Shown here in pieces: positions 1 to 9,894 of a stretch of 64,000 nt of DNA; the stretch's first letter is position 1, and the number at the start of each line of letters is the position of its first letter. Position numbers and translations under genes: made by a program. Source of the DNA: Ralstonia sp. SET104 (GTDB lineage Bacteria; Pseudomonadota; Gammaproteobacteria; Burkholderiales; Burkholderiaceae); contig NZ_BHVX01000001.1 of assembly GCF_003851545.1 (NCBI RefSeq), positions 434,001-498,000 of the forward strand. The letters are read 5' to 3'. The notes under the pieces are model-generated. The model saw only the letters and a program-made list of their open reading frames with translations, searched no databases and was not told where the DNA came from.

Positions 1-1107
1 GGCTACTTTCTGTTCGAGATTCCGAGCAACCTCATCATGCAGAAGGTGGGCGCCCGGATCTGGATCGCGCGGATCATGATCACGTGGGGCCTGTTCTCGA
101 TGGCCACGGCGTTTGTGGTTGGCCCCAAGAGTTTTGCCGCCGCGCGGTTCCTGCTGGGCCTTGCCGAGGCCGGCTTCACGCCCGGCATCTACCTGTACTT
201 CACGCACTGGTTTCCGGGCCGCTGGCGCGCCAAGGTGACGGCGGCGTTTCTGGTGGGCATTCCGGTGGCGAACATGATTGGTTCGCCGATTTCCGGTGCG
301 CTGCTGCAATTGGGCGGGCTGCATGGCTTGCGAAGCTGGCAATGGCTGCTGCTGATCGAAGGGCTGCCGGCGGTGGTGCTCGGCATTGCGTGCCTGTTTG
401 TGCTGGCAGACCGGCCTGAAAAAGCCAAGTGGCTGACCGATGATGAAAAAGCCGTGCTCGCGCGCCGCCTTGCGCTGGAACAACGCAACATCGCCAGCAA
501 GCACGGCACCGACCTGCGGGATGCGATGACCAACTGGCGCGTCTTCGTACTGGCGTTCATCAACTTCTGCGGCATCGTCGGTTCCATCGGCGTGGGCCTT
601 TGGATGCCGCAGATCATCAAGCAGTTTGGCGTTGAGCATGCGGTGGTCGGCTGGCTGACGGCCATTCCTTATGCGATGGGCGCGGTAGTTATGCTGTGGT
701 GGGCGCGTGTGGCGAACCGCGCGCAGAACCGCATCCCGTATGTGGCTGGCGCGTTGGTCGTTGCCGCCGTGGCGCTGGCGGCCAGCACGGCGCTGGATGC
801 ACCGGCACTCAAGCTGGCGGCGTTGTGCCTGACGGTGAGCGGCATTCTCGCGTTCCAGGCGACGTACTGGGCGATTCCCTCCAGCTTCCTGACCGGCCGT
901 GCGGCGGCGGGCGGCCTGGCGCTGATCGTTTCCGTGGGCAACCTGGGCGGCTTTGTCGGCCCGTCGATGATCGGTGCCATCAAGCAGTTTTCGCATGGCT
1001 TCACGGCGCCGCTGCTGGCGGTGTCGGCGGTGCTGCTCATCGGTGCGCTGGCTATTGCCTGGCTGGGGGACCCCGGTGCCGATGCCGGTGAAGCGGCGGC
1101 TCATTGA
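1..1107 (+). CDS. MFS transporter, ACS-type (5' end outside window)
   Basis: This is the C-terminal 368 residues of a major facilitator carrier in the inner membrane; the reading frame is open from base 1, so the start lies upstream. The first visible residues (GYFLFEIPSNL) and the following ARIWIARIMITWG segment are typical of the anion:cation symporter (phthalate/tartrate/glucarate permease) branch. About nine or ten hydrophobic helices can be seen, with a charged central loop near residues 125-170. The next gene is a close paralogue with the same ARIWIARIMITWG string, so the pair arose by tandem duplication. The substrate is probably an organic anion; which one cannot be read from sequence. 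Confidence 0.9.
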   Translation, partial: GYFLFEIPSNLIMQKVGARIWIARIMITWGLFSMATAFVVGPKSFAAARFLLGLAEAGFTPGIYLYFTHWFPGRWRAKVTAAFLVGIPVANMIGSPISGALLQLGGLHGLRSWQWLLLIEGLPAVVLGIACLFVLADRPEKAKWLTDDEKAVLARRLALEQRNIASKHGTDLRDAMTNWRVFVLAFINFCGIVGSIGVGLWMPQIIKQFGVEHAVVGWLTAIPYAMGAVVMLWWARVANRAQNRIPYVAGALVVAAVALAASTALDAPALKLAALCLTVSGILAFQATYWAIPSSFLTGRAAAGGLALIVSVGNLGGFVGPSMIGAIKQFSHGFTAPLLAVSAVLLIGALAIAWLGDPGADAGEAAAH

Positions 1108-1193
1108 TGGCCCATTAGCGGCGCGATCGCAGTACCTTTCTTCCTAGACATCCAATAGCGCCGCGCAGCACGCGACGGCGCCAGGAGACACAC

Positions 1194-2528
1194 ATGCAAG
1201 TGACGGGCAGTACCGGTGTCACAGAAATCGAGCAGCAGACCCTGCGCAAGGTGGTCTGGCGGCTCGTGCCATTCCTCATGCTCTGCTACCTGCTGGCCTT
1301 CATCGACCGCGGCAACGTGGGCATGGCCTCGCTGCAGATGAACCATGACCTTGGGCTGACAGCCCGCGTGTTCGGGTTCGGCAGCAGCCTGTTCTTCGTG
1401 TCGTACTTCTTCTTCGAGGTGCCGAGCAACCTGGCGCTGCAGCGCTACGGCGCGCGCATCTGGATCGCGCGGATCATGATCACCTGGGGGCTGATCTCGG
1501 CCGCGACGGCACTGGTGCGCGGCCCGGCGTCGTTCTACGCGCTGCGCTTCCTGCTGGGCGCCGCAGAGGCCGGGTTCTTTCCGGGTGTGCTGCTGTATCT
1601 CTCGTACTGGATTCCGGCAACGCACCGCGCGCGTATCGTGGCGACGTTCATGGTGGCGATTCCGGCGGCAAGCTTCATCGGCTCGCCCATTTCGGCAGCG
1701 CTGCTGCAGATGGATGGTCTGGCCGGGCTGCGTGGCTGGCACTGGCTGTTCATCCTTGAAGGCATTCCCACGGTGCTGCTGGGCATCGCCTGCCTGGGCT
1801 TGCTGACAAATCGGCCGGAAGAAGCCAAGTGGTTGTCGAACGAAGAGCGCCAGTGGCTCACGAACACGCTGGCTGGCGAGGCGCGCGGGCCAAAGAAAGT
1901 TGCGCAGATGCCGCTGGCCAAGCTGTTCTGCAACCGCTACGTGCTGTGCCTCGCACTGGTGGATGTGTGCGCGTCGGCAGCGGGCAGCACGCTGTCGGTG
2001 TGGCAACCACAGTTGCTCAAATCCTTCGGGCTGACCGTCATGCAGACGGGGCTGCTCAACTCGGTGCCGTATGCCGTGGCGTCGGTGCTGATGGTGTATT
2101 GGGGCCGCCGGTCAGACCGCCTGAAGGAGCGCCGCTGGCACACCGCCGTTCCCATGCTGTTGATTGGCCTGGGCCTGTTCGGCACGTCGCTCAGCGGGTC
2201 ATTGGTGCCGACCATGGTGATGCTGTGTGCGGTGCTGGTGGGCGCGTACTCGTTCAAGGGGCCGTTCTGGGCGCTGGCCTCCGGCATGCTTTCGAATAGC
2301 GCCGCCGCCGCCGGGCTTGCAACCATCAACGCGATTGCCAACCTCATTGGCGGCGGCTTGATGGTGAACGTGTACGGTTGGGTCAAGCAGGCCACCGGCA
2401 GCTATGCACTGGCGCTGATGCCGCTGGCCCTGCTGACGCTGGTGAGTGTGACGACGCTGCTGCTGTTGAGCCGCGCAAAGCCGAACGGGCCAGAAGGCCA
2501 GGTGCTGAACAAGACGGAGACCGCCTGA
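1194..2528 (+). CDS. MFS transporter, ACS-type
   Basis: This is a 444-residue, 12-helix inner-membrane symporter of the organic-anion branch of the major facilitator superfamily. The N-terminal helix carries the AFIDRGNVGMA signature, followed by FEVPSNLALQRYGARIWIARIM, and a central charged loop (about residues 205-230) separates the two six-helix halves. The ATG at 1194 follows a good ribosome-binding site (AGGAGA). It is a tandem paralogue of the preceding carrier and lies 2 bp before an exported amidohydrolase, so carrier and hydrolase are probably co-transcribed and handle the same class of carboxylic acid or lactone. That substrate link is inference. Confidence 0.93.
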   Translation: MQVTGSTGVTEIEQQTLRKVVWRLVPFLMLCYLLAFIDRGNVGMASLQMNHDLGLTARVFGFGSSLFFVSYFFFEVPSNLALQRYGARIWIARIMITWGLISAATALVRGPASFYALRFLLGAAEAGFFPGVLLYLSYWIPATHRARIVATFMVAIPAASFIGSPISAALLQMDGLAGLRGWHWLFILEGIPTVLLGIACLGLLTNRPEEAKWLSNEERQWLTNTLAGEARGPKKVAQMPLAKLFCNRYVLCLALVDVCASAAGSTLSVWQPQLLKSFGLTVMQTGLLNSVPYAVASVLMVYWGRRSDRLKERRWHTAVPMLLIGLGLFGTSLSGSLVPTMVMLCAVLVGAYSFKGPFWALASGMLSNSAAAAGLATINAIANLIGGGLMVNVYGWVKQATGSYALALMPLALLTLVSVTTLLLLSRAKPNGPEGQVLNKTETA

Positions 2529-2530
2529 CC

Positions 2531-3460
2531 ATGCCCGCATTCAGCAGAAGGCAGTTCCTGCAGATGGCGGGTGCGGGTGCCGTGGTTAACGCGATGCCCG
2601 CATTCGCCGCAGCGCAAGAGGTGTGGTCCAGCGGCAGCGACAAACCGGCGTTCAAGCCGCCGCCGGGTGCGGTGGACTGCCACATGCACATCTACGATGA
2701 TCGCTTCCCGAGCGCACCGGGCACCACGCTCCGGCCGCCCAACGCGAGCATCGAGCAGTATCGCAAGGTGCAGGCGCGTCTGGGCGTGCAGCGCAACGTG
2801 GTCGTCACGCCCTCGACGTACGGAACCGACAACAGTTGTACGCTGGATGCGCTCAAACGTTTCGGGCCCAACGCGCGCGGTGTTGCGGTGGTCGATACGT
2901 CCGTGACGGATGCGCAGCTTGTGGAGATGAACACGGCGGGCTTCCGGGCCATTCGCTTCAACCTGAGCTATCCCGGCGCAACCACGCTCGACATGCTGGC
3001 TCCGCTGGCATCGCGCATCAACGCACTCGGGTGGCATATCGAGCTGGTGGTGCAGGGCGCGAAGCTGCCTGAACTGGAGCAGCATCTGCTTACGCTGCCG
3101 TGCCCGCTCGTCATCGACCATATCGCGCATGTTCCGCAGCCGGGCGGCATGCAGTCTGACGCGATGCGAACCGCACAACGCCTTGTCGACAAGGGCAACA
3201 CGTGGATTACGCTGTCCGGGCCCTACGTCGATACCAAGACCGGCGCCCCTGCCTATGCCGATGTTGAACCCGTGGCCAAGACGTTCATCAGCATGGCGCC
3301 CGAGCGAACGCTCTGGGGCACCGACTGGCCGCATCCGACTGAAAAAGCGCACAAGCCGGATGATGCCGCGCTGGTCGACACAATCGCCGCGTGGATCGGG
3401 CGAGCAGATTGGCAGCACATGATCTTTGTTGCCAACCCGGTCAAGCTCTACGGTTTTTGA
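2531..3460 (+). CDS. Tat-exported amidohydrolase (PDC hydrolase-like)
   Basis: This 309-residue protein of the amidohydrolase_2 family is related to 2-pyrone-4,6-dicarboxylate hydrolase and sugar-lactone hydrolases. A twin-arginine signal (SRRQFLQ, Arg6-Arg7, then a hydrophobic stretch ending AFAAAQ) predicts folded export to the periplasm. The TIM-barrel metal or substrate motif is CHMHIYDD (His51, His53), and the C-terminal motif is GTDWPHP (Asp265, His268). I chose the ATG at 2531 because it begins exactly at the Tat signal; the frame is open further upstream, but only inside the MFS gene. The likely reaction is opening of a lactone or pyrone ring before uptake by the neighbouring MFS carriers. 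The exact substrate is unknown. Confidence 0.85.
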   Translation: MPAFSRRQFLQMAGAGAVVNAMPAFAAAQEVWSSGSDKPAFKPPPGAVDCHMHIYDDRFPSAPGTTLRPPNASIEQYRKVQARLGVQRNVVVTPSTYGTDNSCTLDALKRFGPNARGVAVVDTSVTDAQLVEMNTAGFRAIRFNLSYPGATTLDMLAPLASRINALGWHIELVVQGAKLPELEQHLLTLPCPLVIDHIAHVPQPGGMQSDAMRTAQRLVDKGNTWITLSGPYVDTKTGAPAYADVEPVAKTFISMAPERTLWGTDWPHPTEKAHKPDDAALVDTIAAWIGRADWQHMIFVANPVKLYGF

Positions 3461-3484
3461 ATGGCTTGATGCTGGAGCTGTTGT

Positions 3485-4870
3485 TCAGGTGTGGTTCACA
3501 CGCGGGCGCACCCACCGAAACACCACCGCCATCGCCGCCAGAAACGGCACGCCCACCACCAGCGTCATGCGGAAATCCGCCATCCAGGCCGTGCTGACAA
3601 TAATGATTGCCATGGCGATGGCGCCAATGATGGTCAGCACGGGGTAGCCCCACATGCGAAAGCGCAGCGCGCGGCCTTCACGCTCGGCAGCACGCCGGAA
3701 GCGCAGATGCGTGACGAAAATGACGAGCCACGTGAACAGCGCCCCGAACATCGCCAGCGACATCATCAGCAGGAACGAGTGCCCCGGCAGCACTACGCTC
3801 AGGACTGCGGCCAATGCCGCGCCGGAACTGGACACCGCCAGCGCGCGCAGCGGCACGCCGTTTTTGCTCACCGCGCCAAGCGCCTTGGGCGCCTGCCCGC
3901 CGCGTGCAAGGCTGAACAGCATGCGCGTTGACACATACAGTTGTGCGTTCATCGACGACAGGGCAGCCGTGAGCACCACGAAGTTCATCACACCGGCGCC
4001 GCCGGCAATGCCCAGGATTTCCATCACCCGCACGAACGGACTCTTGCCGGTGCCGGCCTCTTGCCACGGCACCACAGCCAACATCAGCGCGAGCGTGCAG
4101 AGGTAGAAGAACACCAGTCGGAACAGCGTGGAGCGGAATGCACTGGTGGCCGCGGCTTCAGGCTCACGTGCCTCGCCTGCGGCCACGGCAATCAGTTCAA
4201 TGCCGAAGAAGCTGAAGATGCTGATGACCGCGCCAAACCACACGCCCGACCACCCATGCGGCAGAAACCCGCCCGCGCTCACGTAGTTGTGAAAGCCGAT
4301 GGGTCCGCCATCGGGTGCGCGATAGATGGCGTAGCTCGCCACCGCCAGAAACACGACGATGGCCACCACCTTGATCATCGAGCACCAGTATTCGGCCACG
4401 CCAAATACGTCGACGCTGCTCGCGTTGATCCACACCAGCACGGCTGAAAACCCGACGATCCACACCCATGCCGGCACGCCCGGAAACCAGTACGCCATGT
4501 ACACCGCCACCGCCGTCACCTCTGCGCCGATCACGAAGACGACCGCCGCCCAGTACGCATAGCGCACCAGGAACCCGGCGAGCGGGCTGACGTAGTGCTC
4601 GGCATACGCGCCGAACGAACCGGTCGTAGGGTGTGCGACGACCATCTCGGCCAGGCAGCCCATCAGCAGCAGGGCTATCGCCGCACCGATGGCGTAGCTG
4701 GCAATCACGCCTGGGCCAGCCAACTGGATGGCCGCGCCGCTGCCCAGGAACAGGCCCGTGCCGATCGCGCTGCCAATGGCGATCATGGTGAGCTGTGCAG
4801 AAGACAGGCGGTGTTGCAGGCCGCCCTCGCGTGCGGCCAGCGCTTCGAAGCTGCCGGTGGCCTTGGTCAT
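3485..4870 (-). CDS. APC-family amino acid permease
   Basis: This is a 461-residue inner-membrane amino acid permease of the APC superfamily. The N-terminal TMIAIGSAIGTGLFLGSG is the signature of helix 1, with the unwound GSAIGTG substrate-binding segment. About 12 hydrophobic helices follow, including the FGIELIAVAAGEAREP region of helix 6 that is typical of the AnsP/GabP/ProY group. It is transcribed against the amidohydrolase gene and converges on it with a 24-bp gap. It may be regulated alone, since its only same-strand neighbour is a diguanylate cyclase. The amino acid carried is not determinable here. Confidence 0.92.
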   Translation of the reverse strand: MTKATGSFEALAAREGGLQHRLSSAQLTMIAIGSAIGTGLFLGSGAAIQLAGPGVIASYAIGAAIALLLMGCLAEMVVAHPTTGSFGAYAEHYVSPLAGFLVRYAYWAAVVFVIGAEVTAVAVYMAYWFPGVPAWVWIVGFSAVLVWINASSVDVFGVAEYWCSMIKVVAIVVFLAVASYAIYRAPDGGPIGFHNYVSAGGFLPHGWSGVWFGAVISIFSFFGIELIAVAAGEAREPEAAATSAFRSTLFRLVFFYLCTLALMLAVVPWQEAGTGKSPFVRVMEILGIAGGAGVMNFVVLTAALSSMNAQLYVSTRMLFSLARGGQAPKALGAVSKNGVPLRALAVSSSGAALAAVLSVVLPGHSFLLMMSLAMFGALFTWLVIFVTHLRFRRAAEREGRALRFRMWGYPVLTIIGAIAMAIIIVSTAWMADFRMTLVVGVPFLAAMAVVFRWVRPRVNHT

Positions 4871-4929
4871 GGTGTGAGGTTCCGGTGAAAAAGCCGCGAT
4901 GATACGCTGCGGCCCGGATGGCGGGCCGA

Positions 4930-6444
4930 CTACACCACCGCAAGCCTTGGCCGCTCCTGCCGCGGGATGACGACGTTGCGGCCGGCGGCCTTGGCTTCAT
5001 ACAGCCGCCCGTCGGCCAGGCGAATGAGGTCTTCGAGCGTGTCGTCCTCGTCGGCAATGCCCGAGTGCACGGCCACGCCGATGCTCACTGTCAGCCTGCC
5101 GTACGTGCTGCCCACGTTCGGTTCGTCGGCGGCCAGCACAGCGGTGCGGATGGCCTCTGCCACGCGCATGGCACCGTTCAGGTCGGTGTTCGGCAGCACG
5201 GCGACGAACTCTTCGCCGCCGTAGCGGCCAGCGAAGTCGCCGGGGCGCTTGATGCTGTCGTTCAGGCAGCGCGCCATGGTGCGCAACGCGGTGTCGCCGG
5301 CCGCATGACCGTAGCGGTCGTTGTATTGCTTGAAGTCGTCCACGTCGATCATCAGCACGGCCATTGGCGTGTGATGCCGATTGGCGCGGCGCCATTCCAC
5401 GTCCAGCACAGAGTCCAGCGCGCGGCGCGTGCCGAGCCCGGTCAGGCTGTCGGTATTGGCCAGCAATTGAAGCTGCCGTTCAATCTCCAGACGCTTGCGC
5501 AGTTGCTGGGCAAACAGCACCGACAGCACCATGAACACCGCATCGAGCATCAGCACGATGCCGCCGATCACCCACGCGCGCTGCCACCACTCGGCGTAGA
5601 TGTCTTCGGTGGCCAGGCCTACCGTGACGATCAGCGGGTGGTCGCCGATATGGCGGTAGCTGAACAGGCGCTCGACGTGGTCGGGCGACACTTCCACGTA
5701 CGAACCTTCGGGCGACAGCAGCCGTTTCTGAAACGCCGGGCTTTGCGCGTGGCTGCGGCCGATGACGTCGGCCTCGTAAGGACGGCGCATGAGCACCGTG
5801 CCGTCGGAGCGCATGAGCGTGACCGCTGCGTGGGGGCCAAGGTTGATGCCGTCAAACAGCCTGCGAAAGTAGTTCAGGCGCAGCGTGCCGACCGCCACGC
5901 CGTTGAATTCACCATGCGGCCCATTCAGGCGCCGGCTCAGCCCGAGTGACGCATCCGCGTCGGTAATGCGCGGCTTGAATGGCGCGCTGATGTACAGGCC
6001 GGCGTCTGGTGAGCCCTGCTGCACCCGGAAGTAGTCGCGATCGCCCAGGTTGATGTGCCGGGGCGGCACCGAACGTGAATCGATGACGATGTCGCCCACC
6101 GCGTTGGTCACCAGCAGCGAGCCCAGATCCTGCGCGTTGGTCGAGCGGTCGAACAACACAAGCTGGCGGATGGCGGGCGGCAGCGCAACGATGTCCGGCT
6201 CGCGCAGGCCGTCAATCACGGCCCGCAATGAGAGGTCATACACCTCGATGTTGCGGGCAATGTCGCGCTGCAGGATCAGCGACAGGTTGTCGGCACTGTC
6301 ACGCGCGCGGGCGAGTGCATCGGCGCGCATTTCCTGCAATGACAGCGCAGTCAACGCGGCCAGCACCAGCGACAGCACCGAAGCGCCAAAGATTAATGAG
6401 GACGGCCGGCGCAGGAACGCACCGGTGGCGCGCTGTAAAGGCAT
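4930..6444 (-). CDS. Diguanylate cyclase with periplasmic dCACHE-like sensor
   Basis: This 504-residue membrane protein should make cyclic di-GMP. A transmembrane segment near residues 15-35 and a second near 280-305 bracket an approximately 240-residue periplasmic domain of the double-CACHE type. The C-terminal GGDEF domain has an intact active site, YGGEEF (residues 409-413). It also has an intact inhibitory site, RPGD (400-403), at the correct five-residue spacing, so product inhibition is expected. No EAL domain is present. Motility genes and a PilZ protein elsewhere in this window are possible outputs, but there is no direct link. Confidence 0.92.
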   Translation of the reverse strand: MPLQRATGAFLRRPSSLIFGASVLSLVLAALTALSLQEMRADALARARDSADNLSLILQRDIARNIEVYDLSLRAVIDGLREPDIVALPPAIRQLVLFDRSTNAQDLGSLLVTNAVGDIVIDSRSVPPRHINLGDRDYFRVQQGSPDAGLYISAPFKPRITDADASLGLSRRLNGPHGEFNGVAVGTLRLNYFRRLFDGINLGPHAAVTLMRSDGTVLMRRPYEADVIGRSHAQSPAFQKRLLSPEGSYVEVSPDHVERLFSYRHIGDHPLIVTVGLATEDIYAEWWQRAWVIGGIVLMLDAVFMVLSVLFAQQLRKRLEIERQLQLLANTDSLTGLGTRRALDSVLDVEWRRANRHHTPMAVLMIDVDDFKQYNDRYGHAAGDTALRTMARCLNDSIKRPGDFAGRYGGEEFVAVLPNTDLNGAMRVAEAIRTAVLAADEPNVGSTYGRLTVSIGVAVHSGIADEDDTLEDLIRLADGRLYEAKAAGRNVVIPRQERPRLAVV

Positions 6445-6968
<524 letters not shown>

Positions 6969-7236
6969 AATACGGAATGCGTGTCAACGAATCGGTCACT
7001 TCAGCCGTATTACGTGGACCACAGACACCGTGCGAATCCGGCACCCGCGCCATTTGAGGCCGAGGCGCGCGCAATGAGCCCGCGCCCATAGGCCGGGTCC
7101 AACCCAGATGTCGATACCGCAGGAGCGTGGGCTCAGGCCGTTCGGCTTGCCGCGCTTTCCCGCCCCTGCGTGTTCGGATTCGCATATCGCTTCGACCAGG
7201 CACTCCGCCAAGCCAGCAGGGATTTCGTTTTTCACC

Positions 7237-9894
7237 ATGCCTGACGCCGCGTCCAACGACGCCAGTTCAACCTCGCGCCGATCGTCGGCGCATGCTGCGC
7301 CTGCCGCGCCCGCCACCCCTGCGCGTTCCGATTCGCGCCTGGGCCTTACCGGGTGGATCGTGATCGGGGTGGTGCTGGTGCTTGGCGCGCTGGTGTTCGA
7401 TAGCCTGTACGCGCTGCTCGACCACGTGCACTACGCCGACATGGTCGCCGCGCTGCAGGCAACACCCCGCTCGCACCTGCTGCTGGCCGGGCTGGCCACA
7501 GCGCTGAGTTATGTCGCCCTGACCGGCTACGACGCATCCGGCCTGCGTTATGCAGGCGCGCTCGTGGCGCCCGGTACCGTGGCCACTACCTCGTTCATTG
7601 CTTATGCGCTGGGCAACACCGTTGGTTTGGGCTCGCTGACGGCGGGGGCGGTGCGCACACGCTTGTACACAGCGGCCGGGCTCGACGCTGCGCGTGTGAC
7701 GGAGGCGGTGGCCTTTGACGCGGGTGCGCTGGGCGTGTCCACCACGGCCTTCGGTGCGGTGGGATTGTTGTGGGGCGCGCCGCATATCGCTGCGATTACG
7801 CATCTGCCGGCGGCGTTGCTTGAAGTGGTGGCGCTGCTGGTGCTGACCGGTGTGGTGGCGTTGCTGGTGCTGTGCATGCGGCAGCGCCACGTGACGTTGT
7901 TCGGCCGGTGGGAGATCCGCCTGCCGCCGCCGGGGTTGGCCGCGCGGCAGTTTGCCATCTCGGCGGCGGACATGATTGCGGCTGCGGCAGCGCTGTGGGT
8001 GTTGATGCCGGCCGGTGCCGTTGATCTGCCCACGTTTGTGGCGTTCTACGCGCTGGCCGTCACGCTGGGCGTGCTGAGCCAGAGCCCGGGTGGCCTGGGC
8101 GTGTTCGAGGCCGTCATCCTGCTGGGCTGCAGCGGCCAGGCGCCACCGGCCGAGGTGCTGGCCGCGCTGTTGTTCTACCGCGCGATCTATTTCCTGCTGC
8201 CGCTGGTGGTGGCTGCCGCCATGTTAGGCGTGTTCGAGTTGCGCTCTGGCGCGGGCGCTCCGTTTGCTGCCCCATTCGGCCGTGCCGCGGTCAAGCTGTC
8301 GCCGGGGCTGCTGGCCGCGCTGACGATGGTGGCCGGCGTGATGCTGCTGGTCTCGGGTGTCACCCCGGCCACGGACGAAGCCGAAGACCTCCTGCGCATG
8401 CACGTGCCGCTGTTTGTGGTGGAAGCGTCGCACATGATCGGCAGCGTGGCGGGGCTCATCATGCTGTTTGTCGCGCGCGGGCTGCTGCATCGGCTGGACG
8501 CCGCATGGTGGGCTGCGCTGGTGCTGTCGCTGCTCGCTGGCGTGCTGGCTCTGCCCAAGGGCATCGCCGTGTCGGAGATGGCGGTGCTGGTGACGCTGGC
8601 GGTGCTGCTTGTCATCTCGCGCAGGCAGTTTGATCGGCCGTCGTCGCTGTTCTCGCAGCGGCTGGAGGCAGGGTGGCTGCTCGCCACGGTGTGTGTATTT
8701 GCGGCGTGCGTGTGGATCCTCTTCTTCGCTTACCGCGAGGTGGCCTACGCCAACCAGCTCTGGTGGCAATTCACCTTCGACGGCGATGCACCGCGTTCCA
8801 TCCGCGCGCTGATGGCGGTGGCCGTCACCGGGCTCGGTTTCGGCATGTGGCAGCTCTTTCGCAAGGAGCCCGGCGTTACGACATTCCCGAGCGATGAAGA
8901 ACTCACCCGCGCCGCAGAGATCATCCGCAAGCAACCCGCCGCAGATGCCACGCTCGCGCTGATGGGCGACAAGAGCCTGCTGTTTTCGCCGTCGGGCAAC
9001 GCTTTCATCATGTATGCCAAGCAAGGGCGCTCCTGGGTGGCGCTGTCCGACCCCGTGGGCGCGCAACAGGAATGGCCGGAGCTGATCTGGCGCTTTATCG
9101 AAATGGCCGATGCGCACGGCGGCCGTGCGGCGTTCTACAAGACGCGGCCGCAAACGCTCCCGCTGTATCTCGATGCAGGCCTGCGCGCCTACAAGCTGGG
9201 TGAAGAGGCCTATGTGTCGCTGCCCGAGTTCAGCTTGAAGGGCTCGCGCCGCGCCAACCTGCGCCACGGCGTCACGCGGGGCGAGCGCGAAGGCCTGTCG
9301 TTCGAGATCGTGCCGGCGGCGGACGTGCCCGCCGTGCTTGACGAACTGCGCGCCATCTCCGATGAATGGCTGCGCAACCAGAACGCGCGCGAGAAGGGTT
9401 TTTCGCTCGGCGCGTTTGATGACCGCTACATCTGCCGCCAGCCCGTGGCCGTGGTGCGCGGTGCATCCGACAGACAGGGCGCCATCGTCGCGTTTGCCAC
9501 GCTGATGTGCCCCGATGTGCAGCGCATCGAGGCCAGCGTCGACCTCATGCGCTATCGCAGCGAAGTGCCGCCCGGCACCATGGATTTCCTGTTCGGCAAG
9601 GTCATCCTCCACTTTCAGGCGGAGGGGTATCAGCGTTTCGGGCTAGGCATGGCGCCGATGTCGGGCATGGTCGAGCATCAGCTTGCGCCGCGCTGGCACC
9701 GCTTCGGACGGATGATGTTCCGCCACGGCGCGCGCTTCTACAATTTCCGTGGGCTGCGCAATTTCAAGGACAAGTTCGAGCCGGTGTGGGAAGCCCGCTA
9801 CCTGCTCGCACGCGGCGGCATTGCGCCGCTATTCACATTGACGGACGTCGCTGCATTGATCGGCGGCGGCTTGAAGGGAGTGATCTCCAAATGA
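7237..9894 (+). CDS. mprF: Phosphatidylglycerol aminoacyltransferase/flippase MprF
   Basis: This 885-residue protein has two functional halves. The N-terminal part (about residues 45-560) has multiple membrane helices, the flippase region that exposes aminoacyl-phosphatidylglycerol on the outer leaflet. The C-terminal part is a cytosolic GNAT-fold synthetase (DUF2156) that moves an amino acid from aminoacyl-tRNA to phosphatidylglycerol; segments such as NAFIMYAKQGRSWVALSDPVG and the basic GSRRANLRHG are typical. The product lowers negative surface charge and raises resistance to cationic peptides. The ATG at 7237 gives the usual N-terminus; an in-frame ATG at 7108 would add 43 residues without hydrophobic character. 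It overlaps the acvB start by 4 bp. Lysine versus alanine specificity cannot be read. Confidence 0.93.
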   Translation: MPDAASNDASSTSRRSSAHAAPAAPATPARSDSRLGLTGWIVIGVVLVLGALVFDSLYALLDHVHYADMVAALQATPRSHLLLAGLATALSYVALTGYDASGLRYAGALVAPGTVATTSFIAYALGNTVGLGSLTAGAVRTRLYTAAGLDAARVTEAVAFDAGALGVSTTAFGAVGLLWGAPHIAAITHLPAALLEVVALLVLTGVVALLVLCMRQRHVTLFGRWEIRLPPPGLAARQFAISAADMIAAAAALWVLMPAGAVDLPTFVAFYALAVTLGVLSQSPGGLGVFEAVILLGCSGQAPPAEVLAALLFYRAIYFLLPLVVAAAMLGVFELRSGAGAPFAAPFGRAAVKLSPGLLAALTMVAGVMLLVSGVTPATDEAEDLLRMHVPLFVVEASHMIGSVAGLIMLFVARGLLHRLDAAWWAALVLSLLAGVLALPKGIAVSEMAVLVTLAVLLVISRRQFDRPSSLFSQRLEAGWLLATVCVFAACVWILFFAYREVAYANQLWWQFTFDGDAPRSIRALMAVAVTGLGFGMWQLFRKEPGVTTFPSDEELTRAAEIIRKQPAADATLALMGDKSLLFSPSGNAFIMYAKQGRSWVALSDPVGAQQEWPELIWRFIEMADAHGGRAAFYKTRPQTLPLYLDAGLRAYKLGEEAYVSLPEFSLKGSRRANLRHGVTRGEREGLSFEIVPAADVPAVLDELRAISDEWLRNQNAREKGFSLGAFDDRYICRQPVAVVRGASDRQGAIVAFATLMCPDVQRIEASVDLMRYRSEVPPGTMDFLFGKVILHFQAEGYQRFGLGMAPMSGMVEHQLAPRWHRFGRMMFRHGARFYNFRGLRNFKDKFEPVWEARYLLARGGIAPLFTLTDVAALIGGGLKGVISK

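Noticed and set aside
2378-2530. Amidohydrolase start inside the MFS gene
   Set aside because: The Tat signal begins exactly at 2531, which also follows the MFS stop.
7108-7236. Longer MprF N-terminus from the ATG at 7108
   Set aside because: The extra 43 residues lack a family match, and the MprF proteins I know begin shortly before the first helix. Kept as an alternative only.
9507-9890. AcvB N-terminal extension inside mprF
   Set aside because: Overlapping frame within the mprF synthetase domain; the signal segment follows ATG 9891.
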